From positions 1 through 64,000 of the forward strand of contig SVSB01000004.1 in the NCBI GenBank assembly GCA_015064505.1: 64,000 nucleotides of DNA. Direction: 5' to 3'. The stretch comes from Oscillospiraceae bacterium (lineage in GTDB: Bacteria; Bacillota; Clostridia; Oscillospirales; CAG-272). The first letter of the stretch is position 1. Each line of letters starts with the position of its first letter. The notes beneath the pieces are model-generated. The model was not told the origin of the DNA. It searched no databases and worked only from the letters and a program-made list of their open reading frames with translations. The translations under genes were made by a program, and so were the position numbers. Of the stretch, positions 33,899-42,178 are shown piece by piece.

Positions 33899-33906
33899 AT
33901 TCCGCC

Positions 33907-34446
33907 TTAGTCTATATATCCTCGATTATGGTAATTCACCCTGTAATAATACCAATCGGAATCGCCGATTCGTTTGTAGTCCTTACCTAAATAGTCGAAT
34001 TCGCTATTTGCATGAAAATAGGCGATTCCACCGTAAGCTTCAAGGCGTTCTGAATACCAATATGTAAAGGTAACAAAATCATAAGGTTTTCCTTTTTCAA
34101 TGCTCCAACTTTTCTTATCTCCAAATAGAGAATCTATAGCCGATATCAAGGTGGCTTTTTGCTCTTCGGTCAGTTCAAAATCATCAGTTATCAAAGCAAC
34201 GGCATTGTCAGAATTGACTATTGAAGAACTATTATCAGAAGCAAGTAGCCAATCGGAAATTGTTTCAAGCTGTGCTTCGTGTTTCGATAGATAATACCTT
34301 GTTGCAGTTCTGCCGTATCTGCAATTGTCAACAAGTCTCGCTAAATTGGGTATTAAAAACACTAAAATGAGGGCGGCTGTTAACAGCGCGACAACAACTC
34401 TGACGATCTTTCCGGTTCTTTTTGCAGAGGCTAAATGTTTATTCAT
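33907..34446 (-). CDS. Small membrane-anchored protein of unknown function
   Basis: 179 residues: an N-terminal hydrophobic segment ([20 protein letters not shown], about 16-35), then an extracytoplasmic region rich in Tyr and Trp ([12 protein letters not shown]). No family was recognised. Its base composition is more AT-rich than the flanking housekeeping genes. The start overlaps the end of the LRR-like gene by eight bases, so the two were probably translated together. It belongs to the accessory island with RHS remnants. Confidence 0.55.
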   Translation of the reverse strand: MNKHLASAKRTGKIVRVVVALLTAALILVFLIPNLARLVDNCRYGRTATRYYLSKHEAQLETISDWLLASDNSSSIVNSDNAVALITDDFELTEEQKATLISAIDSLFGDKKSWSIEKGKPYDFVTFTYWYSERLEAYGGIAYFHANSEFDYLGKDYKRIGDSDWYYYRVNYHNRGYID

Positions 34447-35424
34447 TATTATTTACCTCCCCTGTGTTCATTGCCTTCTCCATATCATCTGCGGTTTGTC
34501 CGAAAACGATTGTTTGGGTATCGACAAAGCCCCAATAGAGCATAAAAGCTTCAACACTGTCAACTTCAAGGTGATCGACGTAACCGGGAGGCCAACTGTC
34601 GTACCAAGTCTTGATTTGAGGAAAGTAATCGTCTAAATTACCGCAATATACTGTTGCTGTGGGGGATAAATCGGCAAAAGGTGGATTATCCAAAGTGTTC
34701 CATCTTATAGCGCTTTTGGGCAGGTATACGAAGGACATATTATCACAATCAGCAAACGCACTGCCGCCAACAAGAATATTTTCCGGAAGAAATACACTTG
34801 TTATATTGTCGCAGTTAACGAACGCACCGTACCGTATTTTTTTAATGTTACTTAAGCTATATCGGTCTAATGAAATACTCGTATGCGAAAAAGCGTAACT
34901 ATGTATTTCTTCACATTCATTAGGAATTAAATCAATATTTTTTATCGCTCTAAAAATGATTTTTCTGTCTTTTGAAACCAAGCTGCCGTTTAAAGTATCG
35001 AATTCATTATTGTCAGTATGAACTTGAAATGTTTTTACTGAATATTGGCTGTTATCGCCGCAAACATCATATCGCCAAACATCCTTTCCCAGTACTATCT
35101 CCTCCAATTTCGAACACATACAAGGTTCTGCAACGATTTCAACTTTATTTGGAATAATCAATTTTGTTAAATCATTTTGGTTTGAAATTCCGTACACCCA
35201 AACAGCAGTTTTTCCGTCTATCTCGCAATCAAATTCAAAAACTTGCGGTAGCTGTCCTGATATTTTTGCCATTACATAATTGTCGTTCTGCGTCTCACCG
35301 TATAAATATGGCTCAATCTCAATCGCATAAGGTTTAAAATTGTTTTTTGCTTTCAGAGCATATATAAATATACCAACAAAAACAAAGCTAACAGCTAAAA
35401 GTAAAACAACGATTTTTTCTTCAT
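34439..35424 (-). pseudogene. BspA-like leucine-rich repeat protein, frameshifted near the start
   Basis: The track ORF (34439-35272, 277 residues) is the downstream part. It carries BspA-type LRR strings such as LTKLIIPNKVEIV, CDNITSVFLPENI and CDNMSFVYLPKSAI. Upstream, an AGGAGG site precedes ATG at 35424, which reads MKKKSLFYF and stops. Adding one A to the six-A run at 35413-35418 would instead give MKKKIVVLLLAVSFVFVGIF and continue in frame into the LRR part through KPYAIEIEPYLYGETQND. I conclude a one-base loss in a homopolymer: a true frameshift, phase variation, or an assembly error. Confidence 0.7.
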
Positions 35425-35526
35425 AAGGCCTCCTGATTACTTAACGATATGAGCTAAACTTTCATCGTAGTCCACAATTCGCTTGTACTTTTCATAATCA
35501 TCTTGATCCCTTCGGTCCGGGGTCAA

Positions 35527-35586
35527 TAAGACAGGGGACGGTTCTGTGTCTTATTCGCTTAGGGCAGAGAACCGTCCCCTGTCTTA
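35527..35586. repeat. Palindromic repeat, GGGGACGGTTCTGTGTC family, copy B
   Basis: TAAGACAGGGGACGGTTCT and its exact complement flank GTGTCTTATTCGCTTAGGGC. It matches copy A closely. It overlaps the end of the truncated RHS fragment and supplies its last codons. Between it and the LRR-like start (35425-35526) no gene is seen. Confidence 0.7.
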
Positions 35587-35738
35587 CGCGCGTAGGTATA
35601 GCGGGTCGTCTGCGTGTCCTCGGCGGCGTTGCCGCTTACCTCGTATTCGCAGGCAACCACCGAGGCAAGCGCCGATTGCCCCGTGATAAGTATCACGGAG
35701 CAGAGCAAAATGCTTAAAAGGCGCTTGAAAATACACAT
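35559..35738 (-). pseudogene. N-terminal remnant of an RHS/YD-repeat secreted protein
   Basis: A 59-codon ORF, absent from the track. It has a signal-peptide-like start (MCIFKRLLSILLCSVILITG), then VVACEYEVSGNAAEDTQTTRYTYA, which looks like the opening of YD repeats. It runs into palindromic repeat copy B, where it ends after KTGDGSLP. The remainder of the RHS protein is missing. The carboxy-terminal RHS core lies about 1 kb upstream. I infer decay by repeat insertion or deletion. Confidence 0.5.
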
Positions 35739-35771
35739 TTTGAAACCTAGATAATTAACACAAACTTATCG

Positions 35772-36608
35772 CTACTTTTTTGAAATCTCCTTAACTTCAA
35801 ATTCGTACATGTAAATTTCGCCGTTAGGATTTCGTCCGCCGAAACGTATGTACACTACCATTTGATACTTCCGTGTTTCAACAACAAATGGGCGCCAATT
35901 TTCACCGTTATTATCTCGCTTTATTGGCCAATCCCGCGCACGGGAAATTTTTTTAGGTTTACCGTACTGCGAAACGAAAGATTCGTTTTTCCTCAAAAAA
36001 TCTTTAACTTCCTCAAAGTAGAGTGCATCATATTGATACCATCCGCCTTTTACACCGTACAATTCTTCAAGCTTGTAGCCGATAAGCGACAGCGGATCCT
36101 TTTTATATCCGCGCCTGTCTACCCATTCGTAATATACTTTACCATCGCTAAAGAGCGCGTGAACATACGCCTCGCCAAATTCAATACTGTCAATCTTCTC
36201 AGTACCCTCTTCAACGTTATTCATACAGTTGTCAAGCAAGATTTCAAGCTCTTTTACTTGCTCCGCAGAAAGCTTGATTTCATCATAGATTATACCAAAA
36301 TCTTCGCGAGTAAAGGTTGTGTTGGGATAATATGCTATTGCTTCTTCATAAGTGAGGAAATAACCTCGGTCTGTTATATAACTACTTTCGGCATAACCGT
36401 TGCCGCGCAATAAAGTGCCGTCTTTACCGACCTGATAATACGTGGAATGACCACCGCCAAATTGAGATATTGAAAAGCAGAAAAGCAAATTATCTTTTGC
36501 GAGATGTCGTTCTTCAGATTCGTATCGAGGCTCACAATAACTTGCAACAAGAAATACAATACAAGTTAAAACAATTATTGATATCAAAAAGACTAACATT
36601 TTTTTCAT
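35772..36608 (-). CDS. Membrane-anchored protein next to the RHS tip; possible immunity protein
   Basis: 278 residues with an N-terminal hydrophobic anchor (MLVFLISIIVLTCIVFLVASYC). The mature region is Tyr- and Glu-rich with no recognised motif. Its start lies one base after the stop of the open frame that extends the RHS C-terminal tip, with a GGGGGT-type site overlapping that frame. Such tight coupling is usual for toxin-immunity pairs, and a membrane anchor is common among immunity proteins. The assignment is inference from position only. Confidence 0.5.
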   Translation of the reverse strand: MKKMLVFLISIIVLTCIVFLVASYCEPRYESEERHLAKDNLLFCFSISQFGGGHSTYYQVGKDGTLLRGNGYAESSYITDRGYFLTYEEAIAYYPNTTFTREDFGIIYDEIKLSAEQVKELEILLDNCMNNVEEGTEKIDSIEFGEAYVHALFSDGKVYYEWVDRRGYKKDPLSLIGYKLEELYGVKGGWYQYDALYFEEVKDFLRKNESFVSQYGKPKKISRARDWPIKRDNNGENWRPFVVETRKYQMVVYIRFGGRNPNGEIYMYEFEVKEISKK

Positions 36609-36609
36609 A

Positions 36610-37270
36610 TCAATACCCCCTTACACCAACATATGCTGGTCTCGTATCTAATACAGAGTGTTTCTTCTTATTAGCCCTTACATACAGATTCGGGCTACTC
36701 TCTATATCAAAAATAATACTCGCATCTCCACCTACGCCATTGTAATAGTATGAGGAGAGTCAATGAGTGTCGCTATTAGCTCATTACCTATCGGCGTTTC
36801 TTCGGCTATGTTCCCTTTTTTATAGGTAAGCTCATTTGTAGAAAAACTATAGAATAATTCGTATTCCGTCAATTCATTTATACAACTTAAAGCCTCAATA
36901 ATGTAATCGTCATTTTCACTAGATACGATTACCGTATTTCCGCTCGGATCCACATACCCTACAGGATTCCCATAGCAATAGACATAAAGATTAAGGCTCA
37001 AGGGGTCGTTGGGGTTGTAATACGCCCAAGAATCTTGCTGTGTGAATCTACCCGTTGCGGGGTCGTACCAACGTGCGCGGAGGAAGTAAGTTCCCGTTGC
37101 TGTATCGAAGTATTCTCCACAGTAGCGGAAGGGGTTTTGGTCGGAAATCAAGGCGTTTGCGGTGTTGCGGTCATTACCGAAAGCATCGTAATCGTATGTG
37201 GTTACGGTAATGCGGTCGGAACCGATAGTTCGCACCACGTCACCGTGAGCATTATGGCGGTCAGTCCGTC
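36610..37270 (-). pseudogene. C-terminal RHS core with variable toxin-like tip, truncated and frameshifted
   Basis: The fragment holds the RHS-associated core (YDYDAFGNDRNTANAL, NPFRYCGEYFDTATGTYFLR, LNLYVYCYGNPVGYVDPSGN) and then a variable tip. The track ORF ends at TMA (36732). An overlapping frame continues YNGVGGDASIIFDIES to a stop at 36610 just before the next gene, so a frameshift near 36747 is likely. The 5' side is lost: homology starts at RHNAHGDVV, at the stop of the upstream gene. I infer an orphan or decayed RHS toxin tip. Confidence 0.65.
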
Positions 37271-37863
37271 TCGCTTGTTTCCTCTTCGTTGCGCGGAGAT
37301 AATTTCGATAAGTTTTCAAGATCCAACCGCCAAACCTCACGGAAGCTTTCTTCATAAACGGTTTCTCCGGTTTTTCCGTCAATGAACGTAAAGGTAACTT
37401 TCACGTCACAAGGGGCGGTGCCGTTCATCAATTGCGCAATACGGAGGGCGTACAGGGTAGAAAAGGGCATTTTTTCGACCATTGCACTTACGTCCTCCCG
37501 ATATCCCTCAAAGGAAACGTGATAATAATCATCGGATATTTTAATGCCCAGTTCTTTTGCCGTGATTATGAACGGTTCGTAAAACTCACAAATGATCTCT
37601 TTTTGATCGGCGGTGATCCCCACTATCAGATCGCCGTTTTTATCCACGTAGGAATTTTCGCGGAAATCGCCAATGTCATCATAAAACGGAAAATGCTCAT
37701 TAAAAAATTCGGTCGGCGTTACGGAAAAGTAGCGTTCGCACTCTTCCGGTGTGAAAACAAATTCGGTAATTCTGTTTTTGTAATTATTTACAGCAATGGC
37801 TGCAATCGCTACGATAACGAGTATGCAAATTGAAGCGTATCCAGGTAATAGTCTCTTTCTCAT
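37261..37863 (-). CDS. Membrane-anchored protein of unknown function beside the RHS remnant
   Basis: 200 residues: a hydrophobic segment at about 8-26 (GYASICILVIVAIAAIAVNN), then an acidic, extracytoplasmic-looking domain with FVFTPEECERYFSVTPTEFF and an ITADQKEIICEFYEPF segment. No family recognised. Start at 37863 was chosen with CGGAG upstream; the track ORF adds 27 codons of repeat-derived sequence. Its last codons abut the broken 5' end of the RHS fragment, suggesting it was brought in by recombination into the RHS gene. It may be an immunity gene of a lost tip. Confidence 0.5.
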   Translation of the reverse strand: MRKRLLPGYASICILVIVAIAAIAVNNYKNRITEFVFTPEECERYFSVTPTEFFNEHFPFYDDIGDFRENSYVDKNGDLIVGITADQKEIICEFYEPFIITAKELGIKISDDYYHVSFEGYREDVSAMVEKMPFSTLYALRIAQLMNGTAPCDVKVTFTFIDGKTGETVYEESFREVWRLDLENLSKLSPRNEEETSETD

Positions 37864-37972
37864 AAACAACTCCGATTGAAGGCCGGCTCGTGACGGGGAC
37901 GCGGTTCTGTGCGTTCCCGTTCGGTGTGGTGAAGCGTTCTTCACTTTTTGTAAAGACCGAGCGCCGGTCGGA

Positions 37973-38740
37973 TTATAAGGATCTCATAAAATCGCAGAAG
38001 CTCTTAAGGCTTTCCGGCGTTTTCTCTCCACCACCCTCAAAGGACACGGTGGCGTCGTATCCTCCCTTGCGGAGATAGTCGATAAACTGCCCGTAATCAG
38101 CGCCGTCGTCGGGGGTGGGAAGGGTACGTTTGCAGGGGGAAGCTACGTGGGTGTGAAAAATGTTTTTTGCCAAAGTCTCAAGCTTTGACATCTTCTCACC
38201 ATTCTGCATAAGGTGGTAGTAATCAACGTGGGAGCCAACGTTGTCGCAGCCCGTCATTTCGGCAAGCCTTGCTGCGTCCTCGGCATAGTTGATTATATTG
38301 CATTCCGCGGTGCGCAGAGGTTCTATGCATACCCATTGCCCGTGCTTTTTTGCTACTTGCGCAAATATTTGCGTGACCCTTACAAGCTGCTCCATCGCCT
38401 CGTCAAAGTCAAAGCCCTCGGGCACCTCCTTTGCCTTGGAGGAGCCGAAAACGAGCATTTTAACGCCCAGCTTTGCCAGCTTTGCAAAGCTGCTTTCGGA
38501 AAAATCGCGTATTTTTTCGTAATCCACGTCGGGCCCCGTGAGACGAAGGTCCGGAGGAACGAGTCCGTTGCAGGCGTAGAAAAAGCCCTCGGGCAAGGTG
38601 CTTTTGAGAGCAAGCATATTCTTAAATGCCGCCTCGTCTGATTTTGCGAGCTCCCAATTGCTTACTTCAACGAAATCAAGGCCCGATTCGTATGCGGTTT
38701 TTATCATAGCGGGGTTCGTAGTGCAAATTCCGATTTTCAT
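37973..38740 (-). CDS. Sugar phosphate isomerase/epimerase-type TIM-barrel protein
   Basis: 255 residues with the xylose-isomerase-like TIM-barrel signatures: MKIGICTTNPAMIKTAYESGLDFVEV at the first strand, VCIEPLRTAECNIINYAEDA with a metal-ligand Glu, VGSHVDYYHL with Asp/His, FHTHVASP, and ATVSFEGGGEKTPESL at the end. The family interconverts sugars or acts on inositol-type substrates. The substrate cannot be inferred, as no other sugar gene is adjacent. GGAGAA precedes the start. The 109 bases between it and the next gene hold degenerate repeat copies only. Confidence 0.8.
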   Translation of the reverse strand: MKIGICTTNPAMIKTAYESGLDFVEVSNWELAKSDEAAFKNMLALKSTLPEGFFYACNGLVPPDLRLTGPDVDYEKIRDFSESSFAKLAKLGVKMLVFGSSKAKEVPEGFDFDEAMEQLVRVTQIFAQVAKKHGQWVCIEPLRTAECNIINYAEDAARLAEMTGCDNVGSHVDYYHLMQNGEKMSKLETLAKNIFHTHVASPCKRTLPTPDDGADYGQFIDYLRKGGYDATVSFEGGGEKTPESLKSFCDFMRSL

Positions 38741-38897
38741 AAAGTTCTCCTGCTACGGTGCGTGTCGTGTGTTTTTAATTTAGCATATTTAGAACGTAAA
38801 GTCAACGGTTTCGCCACGGAGTTTTGCCGCTTTCCCACAGAGAGCTACGGCATTTTATTACTTAATAATAATATAATTAAAATATCTTGCAAAGGCA

Positions 38898-38926
38898 TTG
38901 AAAAAGCGGAAATACTATGGTATAAT
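38898..38926 (+). promoter_or_regulatory. Promoter of the alr operon
   Basis: TTGAAA, 17 bases, TATAAT, 47 bases before the start of the small membrane protein. It is the only clear promoter at the left end of the long plus-strand run. The gene-free stretch 38741-38897 otherwise shows only AT-rich sequence. Confidence 0.7.
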
Positions 38927-38973
38927 AGCACGATAATAAGTATCTTGGAAAAGTATGCACACAGGAGGCGCGG

Positions 38974-39501
38974 ATGGATAACGGTGTCGGTATATTCGGC
39001 TATTCCCGCAGGGCGAAGAGACGCGGGGCTTACTTGCGCAAATGCGTGATGACGGCCGTGCTGTGGGTCCTTTTGGCGCTTGTAAACGGCTATGCGGCCT
39101 TGTGGCTGGGTTCTCCCGCCGCCATCGGCTTTGCCGTGATAATTGAAATAACCGTTATTTTGCTTACTCTTCCCAACTTCAGGCTTGAATACGATTATGA
39201 GATCGAGGATGGCGTTTTTACCGTTGCAAAAATTAACGGCGTCTCTCGCCGCAAGGTGCTTACCTCCTTTTCCCTCCGCGATGCGGTGCTCCTTGCGCCC
39301 TTAAGCGACGACGTGCTCCGCAAATGCGAAAACGAGCGTCCCGCAAGGGCACTTGACGTTACGAGCGGCTTTGAGCCCGAAAACAGAGCGGCGGTGCTTT
39401 ATCCCGACGAAAAGGGAAGGCTTACGCTTCTTCTGTTCGATGCAAACGAAAGATTCTTCAAGGCGGCAAGATTTTACTGTCCTGCGGCTATGCGCCGCTG
39501 A
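38974..39501 (+). CDS. Small membrane protein (DUF6106-like) preceding alanine racemase
   Basis: 175 residues. Two hydrophobic segments (about 27-42 and 47-66) are followed by a PH-like cytoplasmic domain starting FRLEYDYEIEDGVFTVAKI and ending FFKAARFYCPAA. The arrangement resembles uncharacterised clostridial DUF6106 proteins; that name is from memory and not checked. AGGAGG precedes the start. It lies 14 bases before alr in the same transcript. Confidence 0.6.
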   Translation: MDNGVGIFGYSRRAKRRGAYLRKCVMTAVLWVLLALVNGYAALWLGSPAAIGFAVIIEITVILLTLPNFRLEYDYEIEDGVFTVAKINGVSRRKVLTSFSLRDAVLLAPLSDDVLRKCENERPARALDVTSGFEPENRAAVLYPDEKGRLTLLLFDANERFFKAARFYCPAAMRR

Positions 39502-39515
39502 CAGGAGGCGATTAC

Positions 39516-40652
39516 ATGCAAAACAAAGAAATTTTGAAAACATATGCAAAAATAGATCTGGGAGCACTTGAGCATAATTATCTTGCTATCAAGGCTCACA
39601 TAGATAAGGATACCCCCCAATGCCGGGTTATGTGCGTGGTTAAGGCGGATGCCTACGGTCACGGTGCGGAGAACTGCGTGAAGCGGCTGGCGGGTCTTGG
39701 GGTGCGGCGCTTTGGCGTTTCCTGCATTGAGGAGGCCCGTCAGGTACGCCGCTTTGCCCCCGAAAACAGCGATATTCTCATCCTTGGCTACACTCCCGTG
39801 GAGAACGCGGGGGAGCTTGCGGAGAGCGGATATATCCAGACCGTCTACAGTCCCGAATACGGCAGGGCGCTATCGTGCGCCGCCGTTGAGGCAGGGCAGA
39901 CCGTCAGAGTGCATATCAAGGTAGACACGGGAATGAACCGAATCGGCTTTTCTGCGCTTGACGGAGCGGCTTGCGCCGAGGAGATAAGCAAGGTGACGGA
40001 GCTTGGCGGCATTCGTGCCGAGGGAATATTCACCCACTTTGCCTGTGCAGACGGGGCGATCGAGGAAACGGAGCGGCAGCACGATCTGTTCGCGGGCGTG
40101 CTTGATGCTCTTGGGGAAAAGGTGAAGGGGCTGTGCGTTCACTGCTGTAACAGTGCGGCGGCAATGCGCTTCCCCGAGTACAGGCACGATATGGTGCGCG
40201 TTGGCATCATTCTTTACGGGCTTTCCCCCGATAGGGAGCTTGCGTTGCCCGTAAGCCTTGAGCCCGTTATGACCTTTATGACCACGGTCATCCACGTGCA
40301 TTCCCTGAAGGCGGGGGAGAGGATAAGCTACGGCGGAAGCTATACGGCGGAGAGGGATATGCGCGTTGCCACTCTCGGAGTCGGATATGCAGACGGTTTT
40401 CTCCGCGCATTCTCCGGCGGCGGTCAGGTGCTTATAAACGGCAGCCCCGCGCCCGTCGTTGGCAGAGTCTGTATGGATCAGTGCATGGTGGATATCGGAG
40501 ATCGCGAGGTGCGTCCGGGCGACGTTGCCGTGATCTTTGACAGCGAGGGCAAAAATATAGAAAAGCTTGCGGCATCCGCAGATACCATCTGCTACGAGCT
40601 CGTTTGCCTCGTTGGAAAGCGAGTAAAGAGGATATCCGCAGAAAACCCATAA
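39516..40652 (+). CDS. alr: Alanine racemase
   Basis: 378 residues. The PLP Lys is in VVKADAYGHGA (about residue 43), and the catalytic Tyr region is ISYGGSYTA. GRVCMDQCMVDIG is also diagnostic. The enzyme makes D-alanine for peptidoglycan. AGGAGG precedes the start codon. Length and domain order (PLP barrel, then beta domain) are normal. Confidence 0.95.
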   Translation: MQNKEILKTYAKIDLGALEHNYLAIKAHIDKDTPQCRVMCVVKADAYGHGAENCVKRLAGLGVRRFGVSCIEEARQVRRFAPENSDILILGYTPVENAGELAESGYIQTVYSPEYGRALSCAAVEAGQTVRVHIKVDTGMNRIGFSALDGAACAEEISKVTELGGIRAEGIFTHFACADGAIEETERQHDLFAGVLDALGEKVKGLCVHCCNSAAAMRFPEYRHDMVRVGIILYGLSPDRELALPVSLEPVMTFMTTVIHVHSLKAGERISYGGSYTAERDMRVATLGVGYADGFLRAFSGGGQVLINGSPAPVVGRVCMDQCMVDIGDREVRPGDVAVIFDSEGKNIEKLAASADTICYELVCLVGKRVKRISAENP

Positions 40653-40692
40653 GCGTGCGCTTGCACAACAAAAGTACACAAAAGGAATTTTA

Positions 40693-42135
40693 ATGGACAA
40701 GAACAACCAAAACCAAACGAATACCAACAGGCATAAATGGCGGCCGTTCGTTCTTATTATGGCTCTTGCAGTGTGCGTTGCCTCCGCCTTCGTTGTGGGC
40801 AGAGGAATGAACGCCCCGACAACGGAGCAATCGCCTACGACGGAGGAGACCGTGAAAACTCTCGGCGCCGTTAAACCGCCGGACGAGACCGTGATGGTAT
40901 ATCCCGGATCGGTTGCGGATTTTGAGGGCGGCAGCTTCAAGATACTGGTTGCCGACAAGGAGCGCAATACGGGCTTTGACGGCGACAGCGCTCCAACGAT
41001 ACTTTCCCGCATAGACGCCGACGAGGGGCAGATGCTTGCTTTTGATCTTAATATAGACCTTAAGGTGGTAAGACTTGCGGATCCCGTTGCTTACGTTATG
41101 GCGGCTCACGCCGCAAACGAGGGAGATACGGCGGATCTGCTCGTGCTTGACCTGTTCGTTGAGAACACCTCGGAGCTTAACCACCACGCGGCGGATCTGC
41201 TTGCGGGAGGTCTGCTTGCGGATCTCAACCGAGTGGAGAACGTACACCTTGACGGAGACGGTTATTATACCGATATAAATACGGCGCTCTCCGTCCGCGG
41301 CAAGACGTTTCTTGCGGCATCGGATGCCACCGCAGGCTTCCGTGACTCTCTTGTGGGAGTGATATTTGATAAAGAGCAGCTGGACGTTGCTCCTTCCGAG
41401 CTTGCGGCAACGGTGGAAAGCGGAAAATGGACTCTTGATACCCTCCACGGCATCGTGAAGGAGCAAAGCGGGAACGGCGTATATACCGACTGCAACGAGG
41501 CGGTGGTGTGGATGCTGGGAATGGGAGCAAGGGATGCGGTCCCAACCGAGGACGGATTCCGCGTTTCCGTTACCGAGAACGGCGCCGTGGAGCTGTTCGG
41601 CAAGCTGAAGGGCTCACTGTACGGCAACGTGAGCTCAAAGGGTGTTGTGGGCAGTGCCGACGCGGTGTTCCGCCAGGGCACCGTCGGTGAATTCGGCACC
41701 CTTGATACCGCCACCTACGGTATGCTCCCTCTGCCAAAGGCAACCGAGCAGGGGAGCTACGTGTCCGTTGCGGATCCGAGCAGGGCAACGGTCATGGCTA
41801 TCACCTCCTTCTGCGACGACAGGGAGCGCAGCGGTACGGTGATGGATAATCTGGTAAAGCGCACGGCAGAGCATTTTGCCGAGGCTTACATAAACGACGT
41901 TTCAAGAGGGGATACGGTCAGCCGTGCAAGCATTGAAAAAATGTTTGAGAGCCGTTCCGTGTGCGTAATTGCGGTGCTGGGTTATCCCGACACGCTGGAA
42001 GACGCCTGCGAAACGCTGATACTCGGCAAAAACACGGACCTTAACGCCTTCCTGAAGCAAAGAAGTTACTTTTTGCAGAACGCTCTTGACATTATCGTTT
42101 CCGATATTGCAGGGGACGAGGATGCAGAGCAATAA
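40693..42135 (+). CDS. Membrane-anchored solute-binding-like protein
   Basis: 480 residues: a short basic N-terminus, one hydrophobic helix (FVLIMALAVCVASAFVVG, about 20-37), a Thr/Pro-rich linker, then an extracellular domain. Strings such as FKILVADKERNT and SLVGVIFDKEQLDVAPSELAATVESGKWTLDTL resemble family 1 sugar-binding proteins. The anchor is a helix, not a lipobox, and no ABC genes are adjacent. A sensor or orphan binding protein is a reasonable guess. AAAGGAATTTTA precedes the start. It sits between alr and aspS in the same direction. Confidence 0.6.
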   Translation: MDKNNQNQTNTNRHKWRPFVLIMALAVCVASAFVVGRGMNAPTTEQSPTTEETVKTLGAVKPPDETVMVYPGSVADFEGGSFKILVADKERNTGFDGDSAPTILSRIDADEGQMLAFDLNIDLKVVRLADPVAYVMAAHAANEGDTADLLVLDLFVENTSELNHHAADLLAGGLLADLNRVENVHLDGDGYYTDINTALSVRGKTFLAASDATAGFRDSLVGVIFDKEQLDVAPSELAATVESGKWTLDTLHGIVKEQSGNGVYTDCNEAVVWMLGMGARDAVPTEDGFRVSVTENGAVELFGKLKGSLYGNVSSKGVVGSADAVFRQGTVGEFGTLDTATYGMLPLPKATEQGSYVSVADPSRATVMAITSFCDDRERSGTVMDNLVKRTAEHFAEAYINDVSRGDTVSRASIEKMFESRSVCVIAVLGYPDTLEDACETLILGKNTDLNAFLKQRSYFLQNALDIIVSDIAGDEDAEQ

Positions 42136-42178
42136 AAAAGATAATGAAAGATGGGCAAAGCCCGGAAAGGAACATAAA

